The notes below the pieces were generated by a model, which saw only the letters and a list, made by a program, of their open reading frames with translations, ran no database searches and was not told where the DNA came from. This document shows positions 32,658 through 42,922 of a DNA stretch of 64,000 bases, one piece after another. A program made the position numbers and the translations under genes. Origin of the DNA: Variovorax sp. PBL-E5 (lineage in GTDB: Bacteria > Pseudomonadota > Gammaproteobacteria > Burkholderiales > Burkholderiaceae_C). Within the stretch, counting starts at the first letter, position 1, and the number at the start of each line of letters is the position of its first letter. The DNA lies in NCBI RefSeq assembly GCF_901827185.1, contig NZ_LR594671.1, forward strand, positions 2,976,001-3,040,000, written 5' to 3'.

Positions 32658-33419
32658 ATGGCGAAATACCGAATCGACAGAATACGTATCCCCGACGAAT
32701 TCCGCTATGCACTTCGCTCCGTGTCCGAGAATTTCGCAGAGCATGCAGAAATGGAACCGGGCAGCAACGGGATCACCCTGAAGGGCCTATCGCCGGAACA
32801 GTCGCTTGCCCATTCCGTCTTCTTGCTGACCTCGGAGGTTGACGAGTTGATCGACAACTTGAACATTGTGATGGGTGATCTGGAGGGCCTTTCGGAGGAC
32901 CCGAGACACCTGCACGATCAAAACCCGTTCAATCGGTTTCAGTTCCTGTTTCGGATGTTCTTCTATGAGTACGCGCGTTTCGAGGACTTATTCGGCTACT
33001 TCACCAAGTGGCAGCAAGAGCAAGGCTTGCTAACCAAGGTGGAGCGAAAGCAATCCCGAGATGGCTTCTATGCGGCCTTCGAAGATGCTTTCCGCATCCG
33101 CAATGTCCTCGCTCACGATGCGGTCGAGTGGCGACAGTGCACCATGGAAATTGGCCTGCTTCAGGCTCTGGAGGCAACTGGACAGACAGCCATAGACTCA
33201 AAAGGTGTCGCGCTGAGTTGGAAGGATCATCTGGGGCCGATATGCACGAGATTTGCCGAAGCGTTCGTCCATATCGCGCATCCAATGAGAACATTCTGGA
33301 ACATGGAGCTTGCGCACCTTGCACTGGCGCTCGTTAGCGAGGGCAGGCTGAAGAAGGCAAAGAAGCCGTTCGACGTTCAGCATCCCTCATTCCTGCGCTC
33401 AGGACGCCCGGACAGGTAG
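32658..33419 (+). CDS. HEPN-like hypothetical protein
   Basis: A 253-residue helical protein. The motif 'FRIRNVLAHDAVEW' (Arg148, Asn149, His153) fits the RNxxxH signature of HEPN domains, many of which are RNases in toxin-antitoxin or abortive infection systems. The rest is mainly helical, without a transmembrane segment or a second recognised domain. The ATG at 32658 is chosen over 32616. No partner antitoxin-like gene is directly adjacent. It is the last gene before the candidate right attachment site at 33512, a common cargo position. Assignment to HEPN rests on the motif and helical content only. Confidence 0.5.
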   Translation: MAKYRIDRIRIPDEFRYALRSVSENFAEHAEMEPGSNGITLKGLSPEQSLAHSVFLLTSEVDELIDNLNIVMGDLEGLSEDPRHLHDQNPFNRFQFLFRMFFYEYARFEDLFGYFTKWQQEQGLLTKVERKQSRDGFYAAFEDAFRIRNVLAHDAVEWRQCTMEIGLLQALEATGQTAIDSKGVALSWKDHLGPICTRFAEAFVHIAHPMRTFWNMELAHLALALVSEGRLKKAKKPFDVQHPSFLRSGRPDR

Positions 33420-33511
33420 GTCACCGTATACTGTCAACTCTGTGTCAACCCGGAGCTTCCGACGCCCCTGACACAGTGCGAGTTTCCCTAGGGGAACCCG
33501 GCGCAACCGTG

Positions 33512-33523
33512 AGGCTCGTCAAC
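33512..33523 (+). other. Candidate attachment-site core (right copy)
   Basis: Second copy of AGGCTCGTCAAC, identical to 16791-16802, with partial flanking agreement. It lies about 50 bases before the first gene of the conserved chromosomal block and about 90 bases after the last accessory gene, the expected place of attR. Confidence 0.5.
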
Positions 33524-33571
33524 CTCACATCATGCAGAAGCCGCGCTCACGCGCCGGCCTTCTGCGCACAT

Positions 33572-33865
33572 TCAGGCCGCCGACTCTTCCGCAGACGGGT
33601 TCATGGCCAGCTTGGCCAACAGCGTCTCGGCCAGTGCCAGCGTCCGATGCTCCATGCTGGCCACGTGGTAGTGACCGAGCAAACGACCTTCATAGCTGAT
33701 GGCCGCGATCTTGAAGTGGTGGCCGAGCGCGGTGGCGGCATCGTGCAGGCATTCGGCGATCGAGCGCAGGCCCTGCCCGGCGTAGCGCTCGTCCGCATTG
33801 CCGATGCTCACGCCGTAGTTGAAGTACCTCTCGCGGACTTTCTTGATGTCGACTTGGGGATGCAT
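33572..33865 (-). CDS. Conserved hypothetical protein
   Basis: A 97-residue, mixed alpha/beta protein (FKIAAISYEGRLLGHYHV strands; helices before and after) with no function known to me. Its codon usage matches the chromosomal genes to its right rather than the island. It is probably the first core gene after the integration point, on the same strand as the flavoprotein gene beyond it. Confidence 0.6.
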   Translation of the reverse strand: MHPQVDIKKVRERYFNYGVSIGNADERYAGQGLRSIAECLHDAATALGHHFKIAAISYEGRLLGHYHVASMEHRTLALAETLLAKLAMNPSAEESAA

Positions 33866-33955
33866 GCATGTTTTTCTTGTTGGCTGCCCTCGACGGGCTG
33901 CGCATTGTCCCCAACTCCGTGAACAAATGCACGTTAGCCAGAAGTATGCAATGTC

Positions 33956-35194
33956 CTATTTCCAATGCGATAGGACGCCTCGCGCCGCCGCCGCGCCGCT
34001 GGCCATCGACGCCGTCAGCAGGTAGCCGCCGGTCGGCGCTTCCCAATCGAGCATTTCACCCGCGCAGAACAGTCCTGGCTGCGCGATGCTCATCAGGTGG
34101 CCGTCGAGCGCATCGAAGCGCACGCCGCCCGCGGTGCTGATCGCTTCGTCGATCGGCCGCGGTGCGACAAGCTTGAGCGGGAGCGACTTGATCGCTTCGG
34201 CCAGGCGCTCCGGCGCATGCATCTCCTCGCGCGAGAGCACTTCGTGCAGCACGCCGGTCTTGATGCCCTCGAGCCCGAGGCGACTCTTCAGATGGCTGGC
34301 CAGCGAGCGCGAACCACGCGGATGCAGCACGGCCGCGCGCACCTGCTCGGCGCTGCGATCGGGCAGCAGGTCGAGCCTCAGCGTGGCGCGTCCGTTCGCG
34401 GCGATCTCGTCGCGCAGCAAGGCCGAGGCGGCATAGACCAGGCTGCCCTCGATGCCGCCGGCGGTCGCGATGAATTCGCCCTTGCGCGCAAAGCGGCGGC
34501 CACGGGCATCGCTGAACGAGATCGCCACCAACTTGAACGGCAGGCCCGCGAAGCGTTCGGCGAAATGCGCGCTCCAGCCGATGTCGAAGCCGCAATTGGC
34601 AGGCGCCAGCGCGGCGACCGCGATGCCGCGCTCGGCCATCCACGGTGCCCAGGCGCCATCGGAGCCGAGCCGCGACCAGCTCGCGCCACCGAGCGCGAGC
34701 ACGACGGCATCGGCCTGCACCACGGCCTCGCCGGTCGGTGTCGCGAATCGCAGGGCCGTCGCGGGCCCGGTTGCATCGGGCCAGCCCGTCCAGCGATGGC
34801 GCATGTGGAACTGCACGCCCGCCTGCCGCAGCCGGTGCAGCCAGGCACGCAACAGCGGCGCGGCCTTCATGTCCTTCGGGAACACGCGGCCCGAGGTGCC
34901 GACGAAGGTCTCGGTGCCGAGCCCCTGCGCCCATTCGCGCAGCGCCTCGGGGCCGAATGCGCGCAGCAACGGTTCGAGCGCCTCGCGGCGCTCGCCGAAA
35001 CGGCCCATGAAGATGTCGAAGGGCTCGGAGTGTGTGAGGTTGAGGCCGCCGCGCCCGGCCAGCAGGAACTTGCGTCCGACCGAGGGCATGGCGTCGTGCA
35101 GGTCCACACGCACGCCCTGCGCGCTCAGCACTTCGGCCGCCATCAATCCGGCCGGCCCGCCGCCGACGACGGCGACCTTCTTGTCGTTGTTCAT
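33956..35194 (-). CDS. FAD-dependent flavoprotein, HI0933/BaiN-like family
   Basis: A 412-residue flavoprotein. The N-terminal dinucleotide-binding motif VVGGGPAGLMAAE (residues 8-20) is followed by 'GRKFLLAGRGGLNLTHSEP', the signature of the HI0933-like family (TIGR03862 type). The C-terminus 'GLFCAGEMLDWEAPTGGYLLTASMASG' closes the FAD site. The physiological substrate of this family is mostly unknown; related BaiN acts on bile-acid intermediates. The start lies four bases into the end of the AddA-like gene (overlap 35191-35194), so the three genes addB-addA-this gene are probably one transcript. Confidence 0.85.
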   Translation of the reverse strand: MNNDKKVAVVGGGPAGLMAAEVLSAQGVRVDLHDAMPSVGRKFLLAGRGGLNLTHSEPFDIFMGRFGERREALEPLLRAFGPEALREWAQGLGTETFVGTSGRVFPKDMKAAPLLRAWLHRLRQAGVQFHMRHRWTGWPDATGPATALRFATPTGEAVVQADAVVLALGGASWSRLGSDGAWAPWMAERGIAVAALAPANCGFDIGWSAHFAERFAGLPFKLVAISFSDARGRRFARKGEFIATAGGIEGSLVYAASALLRDEIAANGRATLRLDLLPDRSAEQVRAAVLHPRGSRSLASHLKSRLGLEGIKTGVLHEVLSREEMHAPERLAEAIKSLPLKLVAPRPIDEAISTAGGVRFDALDGHLMSIAQPGLFCAGEMLDWEAPTGGYLLTASMASGAAAARGVLSHWK

Positions 35195-38100
35195 TCGAGT
35201 GTCACCAGTTCGCCTTGTCCCGTGAGGAACGCGGCGCGCACCGTCTCGCCGGGGTAGGCGCCTTGTACCGCATCACGGTAACGCTGCAGCTGCGCGATCA
35301 GTTCCGCATCGCGCTCCGGACGGCCGGCGGATTTGTAGTCGAGCACCCACCACGCAGCGCTTTCGCGATGGTGCACGAGGCGATCGATGCGCAATGTCTG
35401 TCCCTCATGGACCAGCGTGACCTCGTTGCCATGCCAGTCGAGCGCATCGGGGTTCCAGGCCCATGCGCCTTCGCCCGAACGGATGCGTTGCGCCATCAGC
35501 GCGGCGGCACGCACGGCGCCCATGTCGAGCGCGAATTCGCGCGCCGCGGCGCGCACGTGGACCGCGGGCAGCGGCGCGCCGGGCTGGGCCCATTCGAGCA
35601 GCCGGTGCATGGCCTGGCCCAGCGCCGAAGCGCGCGTGCCTGCCGGCGACACCGTGCGCTCCCCGGTTTGCGCGGCCACAGCCGGCGGCGCCGCGGGCAG
35701 GGTCAGCATCTCGAACGCGGCAACTTCAGACGCAACGGCACCGGGCGCAGCATCCGGCGCATCGTCCACTGGTTCGCACCGGGGTGACAGGCGCGCCCAC
35801 CAGCTCTGCGCATTGGGCCGCGCGGCGCTGACGCCCGACACGACCAGTTCGGCCCGGGCACGCGTGGTCGCCACGTAGAGCGCATTGATTTCCTCGCGAT
35901 GCCGCGCGGCCTGTTCCTGCGCGAGGTCATCGACCGTGCAGGCCGGCGGGTTCTTCTCGCTCGCCATGAAGACGAAGCGCTCCGGCGCCGCCGCTTCGCC
36001 GGGCCACTTCACGAGCACGCCCATGGTCTGGGCGCGCTGCGCCGAGGCATCGGTGTCGAGCAGCAGCACCAGGTCGGCTTCGAGCCCCTTGGCGCCGTGG
36101 ACCGTGAGCAGCTGCACCGCGTCGGCGGCCGCAATCGACGGCGCGCGGACACCGCCGGCACGCAGCGCACGCACCAGCGAATAAGGCGTTGCGAAGCGCG
36201 CGCCATCGATGTCCAGCGAAGCGGCCATCAAGCCGCGCAGATTGGCCAGCACGCCGGCACGCAGCGCCACGGGCGCGGCGGCGGCGAATTTCCCGAGCAC
36301 GTCGGCATCGTGGTAGATGGCGCTCAGCGCATCGTGCGGCGGCAGCGCGGCCAGCCACTGCTGCCACAGCCGAAGGCGCGGACCGATGCCGGCCAGCGGC
36401 GCGGGCAGATCCTCGCCCTGCAGCAGATCGAACCAGCTCGCGGGCCGTGCACGGCGGCGCAAGGCCAGTTCCACCAGCGCATCGTCGTCGAGATTCCACA
36501 GCGGCGAGCGCAGCGCGCGCGCGAGCGACAGATCGTGATCGGGCGACACCAGCGCATCGAGCAGCGCCACCAGGTCCTGCACTTCGGGCGCGTCGTTGAG
36601 CTCGTTCTTCTCGGGCTGCTGGACCGCGATGTGCAGCTTGCGCAGTTCGTCCTGCAGCACCGTCAGCCGGCTGCGGCGGCGCGCCAGCACCATGATCCGG
36701 CTCGGCGCGAGGCCGCCCGCGATGCGATGCGCGATCCAGCGCGCGGCCTGTTCGCATTCCTTCTGCAGCAGCCGTTCCTCGGGCAGCACGCGCGGCATCG
36801 TGAGGCTGTCGCGCCACCGGAGCGCACCTTGGTCATCATCGGCGTCGTCGCCATCCGCATCAGTGGACGCGATCGCGTCGCGCGGTATCAAGGGCAGCTT
36901 GCGCACCCTGCCCGCGGCGCGGGATTCGGTCGTGTGCACGCGAAAGCCGCTGAACTCGCCGGCTTGCTGGGCCTCCTGCATCGCCTCGTTGACCAACGCC
37001 ATCACGGCCGGCGCATTGCGGTGCGTGTGGTCGCAATGAAGGATATCGCCCTCGAGCCCCTGCTGCACGAAGGCCTGCGCCGCAAGAAAGACCTGCGGCT
37101 CGGCACGGCGAAAACGGTAAATGCTCTGTTTCGGGTCGCCGACGATGAACACGCCTGGCCTGCGCCCGACCGCACCCGCATAGCTGCCGAGCCAGCCGTG
37201 CAGCGCCTGCCATTGCAGCGGATTGGTGTCCTGGAATTCGTCGATCAGCAGATGCCGCACGCGCACATCCAGCCGCTCCTGCACCCAGCCCCACAGTTCC
37301 GCGTTGCCGAGCAAAAGATGCGCGGCCTGCTCGACGTCGTTCATGTCGACCCAGCCGTGCAGGGCCTTGACCTCGGCGAAGCAGGCGAGCAGAAGCCGCG
37401 TGAGGCGGGCCATGCGCTGCTGGTGCAGCCAGGCTTCGTGCTGTGCGCGTGCCGCACAGTACAGCCGCGCGCACTCCTGCGCGGCGCGCACGTCGGCCAG
37501 GCCGGCGAGTTTCTCGCTGAACTTGCGCGGCTCGCCCTTCTGCGTGAGCAGTGCATCGAGCACGCCGGCCGCGCGGCCTTCGGTCAACGCCTGCTCGAGT
37601 TCGATGCCCTTCTGCGAGAAGGTCGGCGCGCTCGCGCGTCCCAGCGCACGCGCGGCCGCCAGCAGCGCGGCGCGCGATGCAGGCTCACCGAGCAGCACAT
37701 CGTCCGGCGACGCCGCGCCGGCATATGCGGGGTACATCAGGCCCATCGGCGTCACGGCCTCGTCGACCGCATCGTGCGCATCGGCGAGCGCGAATTCGAC
37801 GCGCCGCGTGAGCGCATCGTCGAGCGCCTTCGCGGTCTGCGACCGGCCGTGCACCGCGACCAGCGCGTGGTAGTCGGCCGATGCCTCGGGATGGCCGGCG
37901 ACGGCCGCCAGGAAGGGCCGCCAGACGCGCGCGCGCGCCTCGGTATCGTCTTCGAGCAGTTGGTAGTTGGCCGGCAGGCGCAGCCGTTCGAGCACCGCGA
38001 CCGGCGCGCTTCGCAACAGGCTCGCGAACCAGGCGTGGAAGGTACGGAACTGCACCGGCCGGCCGCCGGCGAGCAAGGTCCGATAGAGCCCCTGCAGCCG

Positions 38101-38445
38101 CGGCGCCCTGGCCTCGGCCTGCGCGCGATCCATGCCGCGCATCACGAGTTCCGGCACCAGTTCCTGCACCGGGCGCTGCGCGAAGGCCTCGAGCCATTGG
38201 TCGAGGCGCTCGCGCATCTCGCCGGCCGCCTTCTTGGTGAAGGTGATCGCGAGGATCTCGTGCGGCGCGCAGGCGCCCTCGCCTTCCTCGAGCAGCGCGC
38301 GGAGGATGCGCGACACCAGCATCCAGGTCTTGCCGGCGCCGGCGCAGGCCTCGACCGCCACCGAGCGCCGCGGGTCGCAGGCGATCGCGTAGAAGCGCTC
38401 GCGCGAGACGTGCGCGCCGTTGTGTTCGTAGGCTGCGTCGGTCAT
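35191..38445 (-). CDS. addA: AddA-like helicase/nuclease, UvrD superfamily
   Basis: A 1084-residue UvrD-family helicase. It has Walker A 'ACAGAGKTWML' (about 32-42), motif Ia 'ITFTKKAAGEMRERL', motif II 'LLIDEFQDTNPLQW' (about 360-373), motif III 'GDPKQSIYRFR', later helicase motifs 'LLTVHGAKGLEADLVLL', and a C-terminal RecB-type nuclease domain with 'WVLDYKSAG'. This fits the AddA subunit that, with AddB, resects double-strand breaks for RecA recombination. Start 38445 overlaps the addB stop by four bases (ATGA). AddAB/RecBCD-type enzymes also degrade phage DNA and are themselves guarded by several defence systems. Confidence 0.85.
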   Translation of the reverse strand: MTDAAYEHNGAHVSRERFYAIACDPRRSVAVEACAGAGKTWMLVSRILRALLEEGEGACAPHEILAITFTKKAAGEMRERLDQWLEAFAQRPVQELVPELVMRGMDRAQAEARAPRLQGLYRTLLAGGRPVQFRTFHAWFASLLRSAPVAVLERLRLPANYQLLEDDTEARARVWRPFLAAVAGHPEASADYHALVAVHGRSQTAKALDDALTRRVEFALADAHDAVDEAVTPMGLMYPAYAGAASPDDVLLGEPASRAALLAAARALGRASAPTFSQKGIELEQALTEGRAAGVLDALLTQKGEPRKFSEKLAGLADVRAAQECARLYCAARAQHEAWLHQQRMARLTRLLLACFAEVKALHGWVDMNDVEQAAHLLLGNAELWGWVQERLDVRVRHLLIDEFQDTNPLQWQALHGWLGSYAGAVGRRPGVFIVGDPKQSIYRFRRAEPQVFLAAQAFVQQGLEGDILHCDHTHRNAPAVMALVNEAMQEAQQAGEFSGFRVHTTESRAAGRVRKLPLIPRDAIASTDADGDDADDDQGALRWRDSLTMPRVLPEERLLQKECEQAARWIAHRIAGGLAPSRIMVLARRRSRLTVLQDELRKLHIAVQQPEKNELNDAPEVQDLVALLDALVSPDHDLSLARALRSPLWNLDDDALVELALRRRARPASWFDLLQGEDLPAPLAGIGPRLRLWQQWLAALPPHDALSAIYHDADVLGKFAAAAPVALRAGVLANLRGLMAASLDIDGARFATPYSLVRALRAGGVRAPSIAAADAVQLLTVHGAKGLEADLVLLLDTDASAQRAQTMGVLVKWPGEAAAPERFVFMASEKNPPACTVDDLAQEQAARHREEINALYVATTRARAELVVSGVSAARPNAQSWWARLSPRCEPVDDAPDAAPGAVASEVAAFEMLTLPAAPPAVAAQTGERTVSPAGTRASALGQAMHRLLEWAQPGAPLPAVHVRAAAREFALDMGAVRAAALMAQRIRSGEGAWAWNPDALDWHGNEVTLVHEGQTLRIDRLVHHRESAAWWVLDYKSAGRPERDAELIAQLQRYRDAVQGAYPGETVRAAFLTGQGELVTLE

Positions 38446-40994
38446 TCGCCCAGTTCCCAGAAGTCCTTGCGGCACAGGCCGCGGGCCGTGCAGTGCTCAC
38501 AGACCGAGCCTTCGCCGAGCGCCGGCAGGGCGGCGCCGTCGGCGATGCGCGCCAGGTCGTCCATCACGCCGGCCACCAGCGCGTCGCGCGCGGCCACGAC
38601 GTCGGGCTGTTCGACCGTGCGCGTGCCCGATGCCTTTTCCCCGACGTTGACATAGGCTGCGCGCAGGCTGTCGTCGGGGAACAGGGCCGCGTAGAAAGCC
38701 AGCTGCGTGTCCTCGGTCGGGTCCTTGACGCGCTCGCGCGTCTTGTCGGCCGACTCGGTCTTGTAGTCGATCACGAAGGCCCGGCCGTCGGGCGTCGCGT
38801 CGACGCGGTCGAGGCGCCCGACCAGCTTCACACGGCCCAGCGCCACCTCTTTCCACGGCTCGGATTCGACGAACACCGCGCCTTCGCCGACCTCGTGCCC
38901 GGCGAGCCAGTCGAGATAGCTGTCGCGCACCGCGGGCCAGGCCGCCGCGAAGGGAAGGAACTCGGCCTCCGACAGGCCGAACTCCCGGGTCGCGCGCTCC
39001 TGTGCAGCGGCCATCATCGCGCGTCGCGCGTGCAGGTCGGTGGTCGGCGCCTCCTTCAAGGCCACGTGGAAATGGCCGAGCACGGCATGCAGCCAGTTGC
39101 CGAAGTCGCGCTTGTCGACCTCGGTATCGAGCTCGTCGCTGCTGCGCAGGCCAAGTTGCCGCAGGGCGAAGAAGCGATACGGACAGCGGCGCAAATCCTC
39201 GTAGGCAGTCGACGAGAGCGTGGCCGGCACGAGCGCGTTGCCGCGCGGCTGCGGCCGCGGCGTGGGCCGCGCAGCGATCTGCACGGGCAGGCGCGGATCG
39301 ATGGCCTCGGCCGCCGCATGGTCGAGATGCAGCAATTGCACCAGCGGGCTGGGCCGCACCGGCTCGCCACTGGCATCGGCCTCGCGCCACAGCACATCGC
39401 AGCATGGTGCCTGCAGGGCGGTGGCCCATGCAGCGCGCTGCGCCGCTTCCAGCGCCTCGCGCGAAGGCAGCGACAGCGCGGCGCGCTGCGCCGGGCTCCA
39501 CTCGCCGGGCGGCTCGGGCGAGGCCGGCAGGCGCTGGTCGTCGCAGCCCGGCATCACGACCGCGGCGAAGGCGCGGCCCAGCAGTTGGTGCAGCGGCAGA
39601 ACGACGACCTGCGCGGCCTCGTCGGGGCCCGGCGCCAGCACGAAGCTCGCAGCCTCGAGCACATCGCGCGCCCAGGCGGTGAACTCGGCCAGGGTGCAGC
39701 GCGTGCCCCGCAGCTCGCCATCCTCGGCATCCAGATAAAGCGCGGCGATGACCTCGATGCCGACCACGTCGCCGGCCAGCGCGGCCCATTGGCCACCGGC
39801 CTCGAGCAGTGCGCGCGTTGCCTGCAGCCAGTCGCCGAGAGGGCGCGCACGCAGCAGGGTCGCACGCAGCGTCTCGACGTCGTTGGTGAAAGGCAGGACA
39901 TCCAGGTCCTGCTGCTTGCCGCTGGCGGCAACGAACGCGCACCAGCCGTGCCAGTCGCGCATGCCGCGATCGCGCAGGCGCGCCTCGAGCATCCGGATGG
40001 CGAGGCCATCGAGCGCGCTCGCGCTCTTGAGCCAGTCGAGCACCTGGTCGCTGCTGGCGTCATGCGCGCAGGCGCGCAACGCGCTCATCAGCGTCGCAGC
40101 GGCGCGGGTGGTGGAAAGCTTCCAGCCGGTCTCGTCATGCAGCGACACGCCTTGTGCCACCAGTTGCGCGCTGATACGACGCGTCAGCGCGCGGTCCGTG
40201 GCCACCAGCGCCACCGGCGCGCGGCCCTCGGCCAGATGCCGCAGCACGCAGGCCGCGGCGCGCTCGGCCTCGTCCTCGGGGTCGGCCGCGGGATGCAGGG
40301 CCACGGTGCAGCCCGGGGCTTGCAGCGTCGCGAGCTGCAAATGGACGACGCGATCGTCGAGCAACGCGCAGAGCTTGCGGGTCAGCGGATCGCTCTGCAG
40401 GCCATCGAGCACGATCAGCTGGTCGACCTGCGCCAGCACGGGGTCGGTGAGCAGCACGTCCGTCGCGTAGCCCGAGTTGGTGGCCCATGCGAGCGCGATG
40501 CCGTTCAGCGCGCTCTCGATGTCGAACCATTCCGAGCCCTTGCCCGCTTCGATGACACCGCGCGCCTGCAAGGCCCAATCCGCACGTTCGTGCGGGCGTT
40601 CGGCCGCGGCCAGTGGCGCGAGCTGCAGGGCGATCTCGACCAGCCGGCCCGCCAATGCGATGCGCGAGGCTGCGAAACCCGCGCGGCCCAGCAGCGACTG
40701 TGCGGTGAGCAGATCGCGCGCTGTGTCGAAGGCGATGTCGTCGGCGCCCGGCGCGAAGCCGCCCGCACTGCGCGCCCAGTTGCGCGTGGTCTCGAAGCGC
40801 GGCGCGAACCCCGGCGCGCCGTGCGCGGCCCACAGCGCCCTTGCCGTCTGTATCAATTGACCGTAGGGCACGACCACCACGGTGCGTGCCGCGTGCAGCC
40901 GGCGCTCGGCCAGGAGGCGCGAAATCCGCGCGACGAGACCCTCGGCCGGATCGCACCACAGCGCGTGCGCGGGATGGCGCTCAGAAGGATTCAT
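38442..40994 (-). CDS. addB: AddB-like PD-(D/E)XK nuclease
   Basis: An 850-residue partner of AddA. The N-terminal part (about 1-600) is a degenerate helicase-like body. The C-terminal PD-(D/E)XK nuclease domain has 'LVGRLDRVD...AFVIDYKTE' (Asp and Lys of the active site), 'QLAFYAAL', and cysteines '[15 protein letters not shown]' near the end, which in AddB-type enzymes hold a [4Fe-4S] cluster together with an upstream Cys ('CPYRF'). ATG 40994 is preferred over 41048. Divergent from trxA. Confidence 0.8.
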   Translation of the reverse strand: MNPSERHPAHALWCDPAEGLVARISRLLAERRLHAARTVVVVPYGQLIQTARALWAAHGAPGFAPRFETTRNWARSAGGFAPGADDIAFDTARDLLTAQSLLGRAGFAASRIALAGRLVEIALQLAPLAAAERPHERADWALQARGVIEAGKGSEWFDIESALNGIALAWATNSGYATDVLLTDPVLAQVDQLIVLDGLQSDPLTRKLCALLDDRVVHLQLATLQAPGCTVALHPAADPEDEAERAAACVLRHLAEGRAPVALVATDRALTRRISAQLVAQGVSLHDETGWKLSTTRAAATLMSALRACAHDASSDQVLDWLKSASALDGLAIRMLEARLRDRGMRDWHGWCAFVAASGKQQDLDVLPFTNDVETLRATLLRARPLGDWLQATRALLEAGGQWAALAGDVVGIEVIAALYLDAEDGELRGTRCTLAEFTAWARDVLEAASFVLAPGPDEAAQVVVLPLHQLLGRAFAAVVMPGCDDQRLPASPEPPGEWSPAQRAALSLPSREALEAAQRAAWATALQAPCCDVLWREADASGEPVRPSPLVQLLHLDHAAAEAIDPRLPVQIAARPTPRPQPRGNALVPATLSSTAYEDLRRCPYRFFALRQLGLRSSDELDTEVDKRDFGNWLHAVLGHFHVALKEAPTTDLHARRAMMAAAQERATREFGLSEAEFLPFAAAWPAVRDSYLDWLAGHEVGEGAVFVESEPWKEVALGRVKLVGRLDRVDATPDGRAFVIDYKTESADKTRERVKDPTEDTQLAFYAALFPDDSLRAAYVNVGEKASGTRTVEQPDVVAARDALVAGVMDDLARIADGAALPALGEGSVCEHCTARGLCRKDFWELGE

Positions 40995-41121
40995 CGGGTG
41001 TTCTCGCAGGGCTTTGGCTATCGCGGCGATAGCGTCCGCGCCGACCACGCCGGCACTTGGTTTCTGTCACAATGACCTGCACTTTAGCTGCACCACCACT
41101 CAGCGCAGAAGGATTCATCCA

Positions 41122-41454
41122 ATGGCCAGCGAACTCATCAAACACATCTCCGATTCCTCTTTCGAAGCCGACGTCCTCAAGTCGGGCAAGCCTGTGCTCG
41201 TGGACTACTGGGCCGAATGGTGCGGCCCCTGCAAGATGATCGCGCCGATCCTCGACGAGGTATCGAACACGTATGAAGGCAAGCTGCAGATCGCGAAGAT
41301 GAACGTGGATGAAAACCGCGACATCCCCGCCAAGTTCGGCATCCGCGGCATTCCGACGCTGATGCTGTTCAAGGACGGTCAACTGGCGGCCACCAAGGTC
41401 GGTGCCATGAGCAAGGCCCAGCTCACCGCCTTCATCGATCAGCAACTCGCCTGA
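41122..41454 (+). CDS. trxA: Thioredoxin
   Basis: A 110-residue thioredoxin with the WCGPC active site (about residues 33-37) in '[11 protein letters not shown]', the conserved cis-Pro region '[12 protein letters not shown]', and the standard length. It reduces protein disulfides in the cytosol using electrons from thioredoxin reductase. ATG 41122 follows GCAGAAGGA (ribosome site). It is followed by a strong terminator and then rho, a gene order typical of Burkholderiales. Confidence 0.97.
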   Translation: MASELIKHISDSSFEADVLKSGKPVLVDYWAEWCGPCKMIAPILDEVSNTYEGKLQIAKMNVDENRDIPAKFGIRGIPTLMLFKDGQLAATKVGAMSKAQLTAFIDQQLA

Positions 41455-41467
41455 GGCCAGGACGCCT

Positions 41468-41506
41468 GCTGCCGGCGCGCAACGCGCCGGCAGCATTCTC
41501 TTTTTT
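41468..41506 (+). terminator. Intrinsic terminator after trxA
   Basis: A perfect 12-base stem (GCTGCCGGCGCG/CGCGCCGGCAGC, 41468-41479 and 41483-41494) with a three-base loop, followed by ATTCTCTTTTTT. It separates trxA from rho. Confidence 0.9.
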
Positions 41507-41640
41507 CCTGTCATAATCCTGCGCAGATCACCGGCTCTTTCTGGGACCCGGTTCGAGTTCCCCGGTTTGTGAGGCATTTCTCGCCTCATTCCAAGCCTCC
41601 CCCTCCTGGTTTTCTAGATTTCCCCGCACGGGGTCATTCC

Positions 41641-42906
41641 ATGCACTTAAACGAACTCAAGGCACTGCACGTGTCTGAAGTCTTCAAACAGGCTGAAGCA
41701 CTCGAGATCGAAAACACCGGCCGCATGCGCAAGCAAGAGCTGATGTTCGCGATCATCAAGAAGCGCGCCAAGGCCGGCGAGCAGGTCTTTGCCGACGGTG
41801 TGCTGGAGATCCTGCCCGACGGCTTCGGCTTCCTGCGCAGCCCCGACACCAGCTTCACCGCCAGCACCGACGACATCTACATCAGCCCCAGCCAGGTGCG
41901 CCGCTTCAATCTGCACACCGGCGACATGATCGAGGGCGAGGTGCGCATCCCGAAGGACGGCGAGCGCTACTTCGCGCTGACCAAGCTCGACAAGGTCAAC
42001 GACGGCCTGCCGGAGAACAACAAGCACAAGGTGATGTTCGAGAACCTCACGCCGCTGTTCCCGAAGGAGCAGATGAAGCTCGAGCGCGACGGCTTCAAGG
42101 GCGAAGAGAACATCACCGGCCGCATCATCGACATCATCGCGCCGATCGGCAGAGGCCAGCGCGCGCTGCTGGTGGCGCCGCCCAAGAGCGGCAAGACGGT
42201 CATGATGCAGCACATCGCACATGCGATCAGCGCCAACTATCCCGAGGTGCACATGATGGTGCTGCTCGTGGACGAGCGGCCCGAGGAAGTGACCGAGATG
42301 CAGCGCACCGTGAAGGGCGAGGTCATTGCCTCGACCTTCGACGAACCCGCCGCGCGCCACGTGCATGTGGCCGAGATGGTGATCGAGCGCGCCAAGCGCC
42401 TGGTCGAACTCAAGAAGGACGTGGTGATCCTGCTCGACTCGATCACCCGCCTCGCCCGCGCCTACAACAACGTCGTGCCCTCGTCGGGCAAGGTGCTCAC
42501 GGGCGGTGTGGATTCGAATGCGCTGCAACGCCCCAAGCGCTTCCTCGGTGCCGCGCGCAACGTCGAAGAAGGCGGCTCGCTCACCATCATCGGCACCGCG
42601 CTGATCGACACCGGCAGCCGCATGGACGAAGTGATCTTCGAAGAGTTCAAGGGCACCGGCAACTCCGAAATCCACCTCGACCGCCGTCTCTACGAGAAGC
42701 GCGTGTTCCCCTCGATCCAGCTCAACCGCAGCGGCACGCGCCGCGAAGAGCTGCTGCTGGCGCCCGAGATCCTGCAGAAGACCCGCATCCTGCGCCAGCT
42801 CATGTACAACATGGACGAGATCGAGTCGATGGAACTCATGCTCAAGAACATGAAGGCGACCAAGACCAATGTCGAGTTCTTCGACATGATGAGACGAGGA
42901 GGCTGA
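41641..42906 (+). CDS. rho: Transcription termination factor Rho
   Basis: A 421-residue Rho. It has an N-terminal helical and cold-shock-like RNA-binding domain ([28 protein letters not shown]), the ATPase domain with Walker A 'APPKSGKT' (about 180-187), Walker B '[16 protein letters not shown]', the Q-loop region and 'DMMRRGG' end. Rho is a hexameric RNA helicase that ends transcription at C-rich untranslated RNA. The 130-base leader (41510-41640) is C-rich and could serve as an autoregulatory Rho-binding site, as known for rho in E. coli. ATG 41641 starts the conserved N-terminus. Confidence 0.98.
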   Translation: MHLNELKALHVSEVFKQAEALEIENTGRMRKQELMFAIIKKRAKAGEQVFADGVLEILPDGFGFLRSPDTSFTASTDDIYISPSQVRRFNLHTGDMIEGEVRIPKDGERYFALTKLDKVNDGLPENNKHKVMFENLTPLFPKEQMKLERDGFKGEENITGRIIDIIAPIGRGQRALLVAPPKSGKTVMMQHIAHAISANYPEVHMMVLLVDERPEEVTEMQRTVKGEVIASTFDEPAARHVHVAEMVIERAKRLVELKKDVVILLDSITRLARAYNNVVPSSGKVLTGGVDSNALQRPKRFLGAARNVEEGGSLTIIGTALIDTGSRMDEVIFEEFKGTGNSEIHLDRRLYEKRVFPSIQLNRSGTRREELLLAPEILQKTRILRQLMYNMDEIESMELMLKNMKATKTNVEFFDMMRRGG

Positions 42907-42922
42907 CCCCCAGGCTTGCCCA

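Noticed and set aside
35899..38655. 918-residue plus-strand ORF opposite addA
   Set aside because: Antisense to a gene with clear helicase and nuclease motifs; low-complexity Arg/Ala/Gly sequence.
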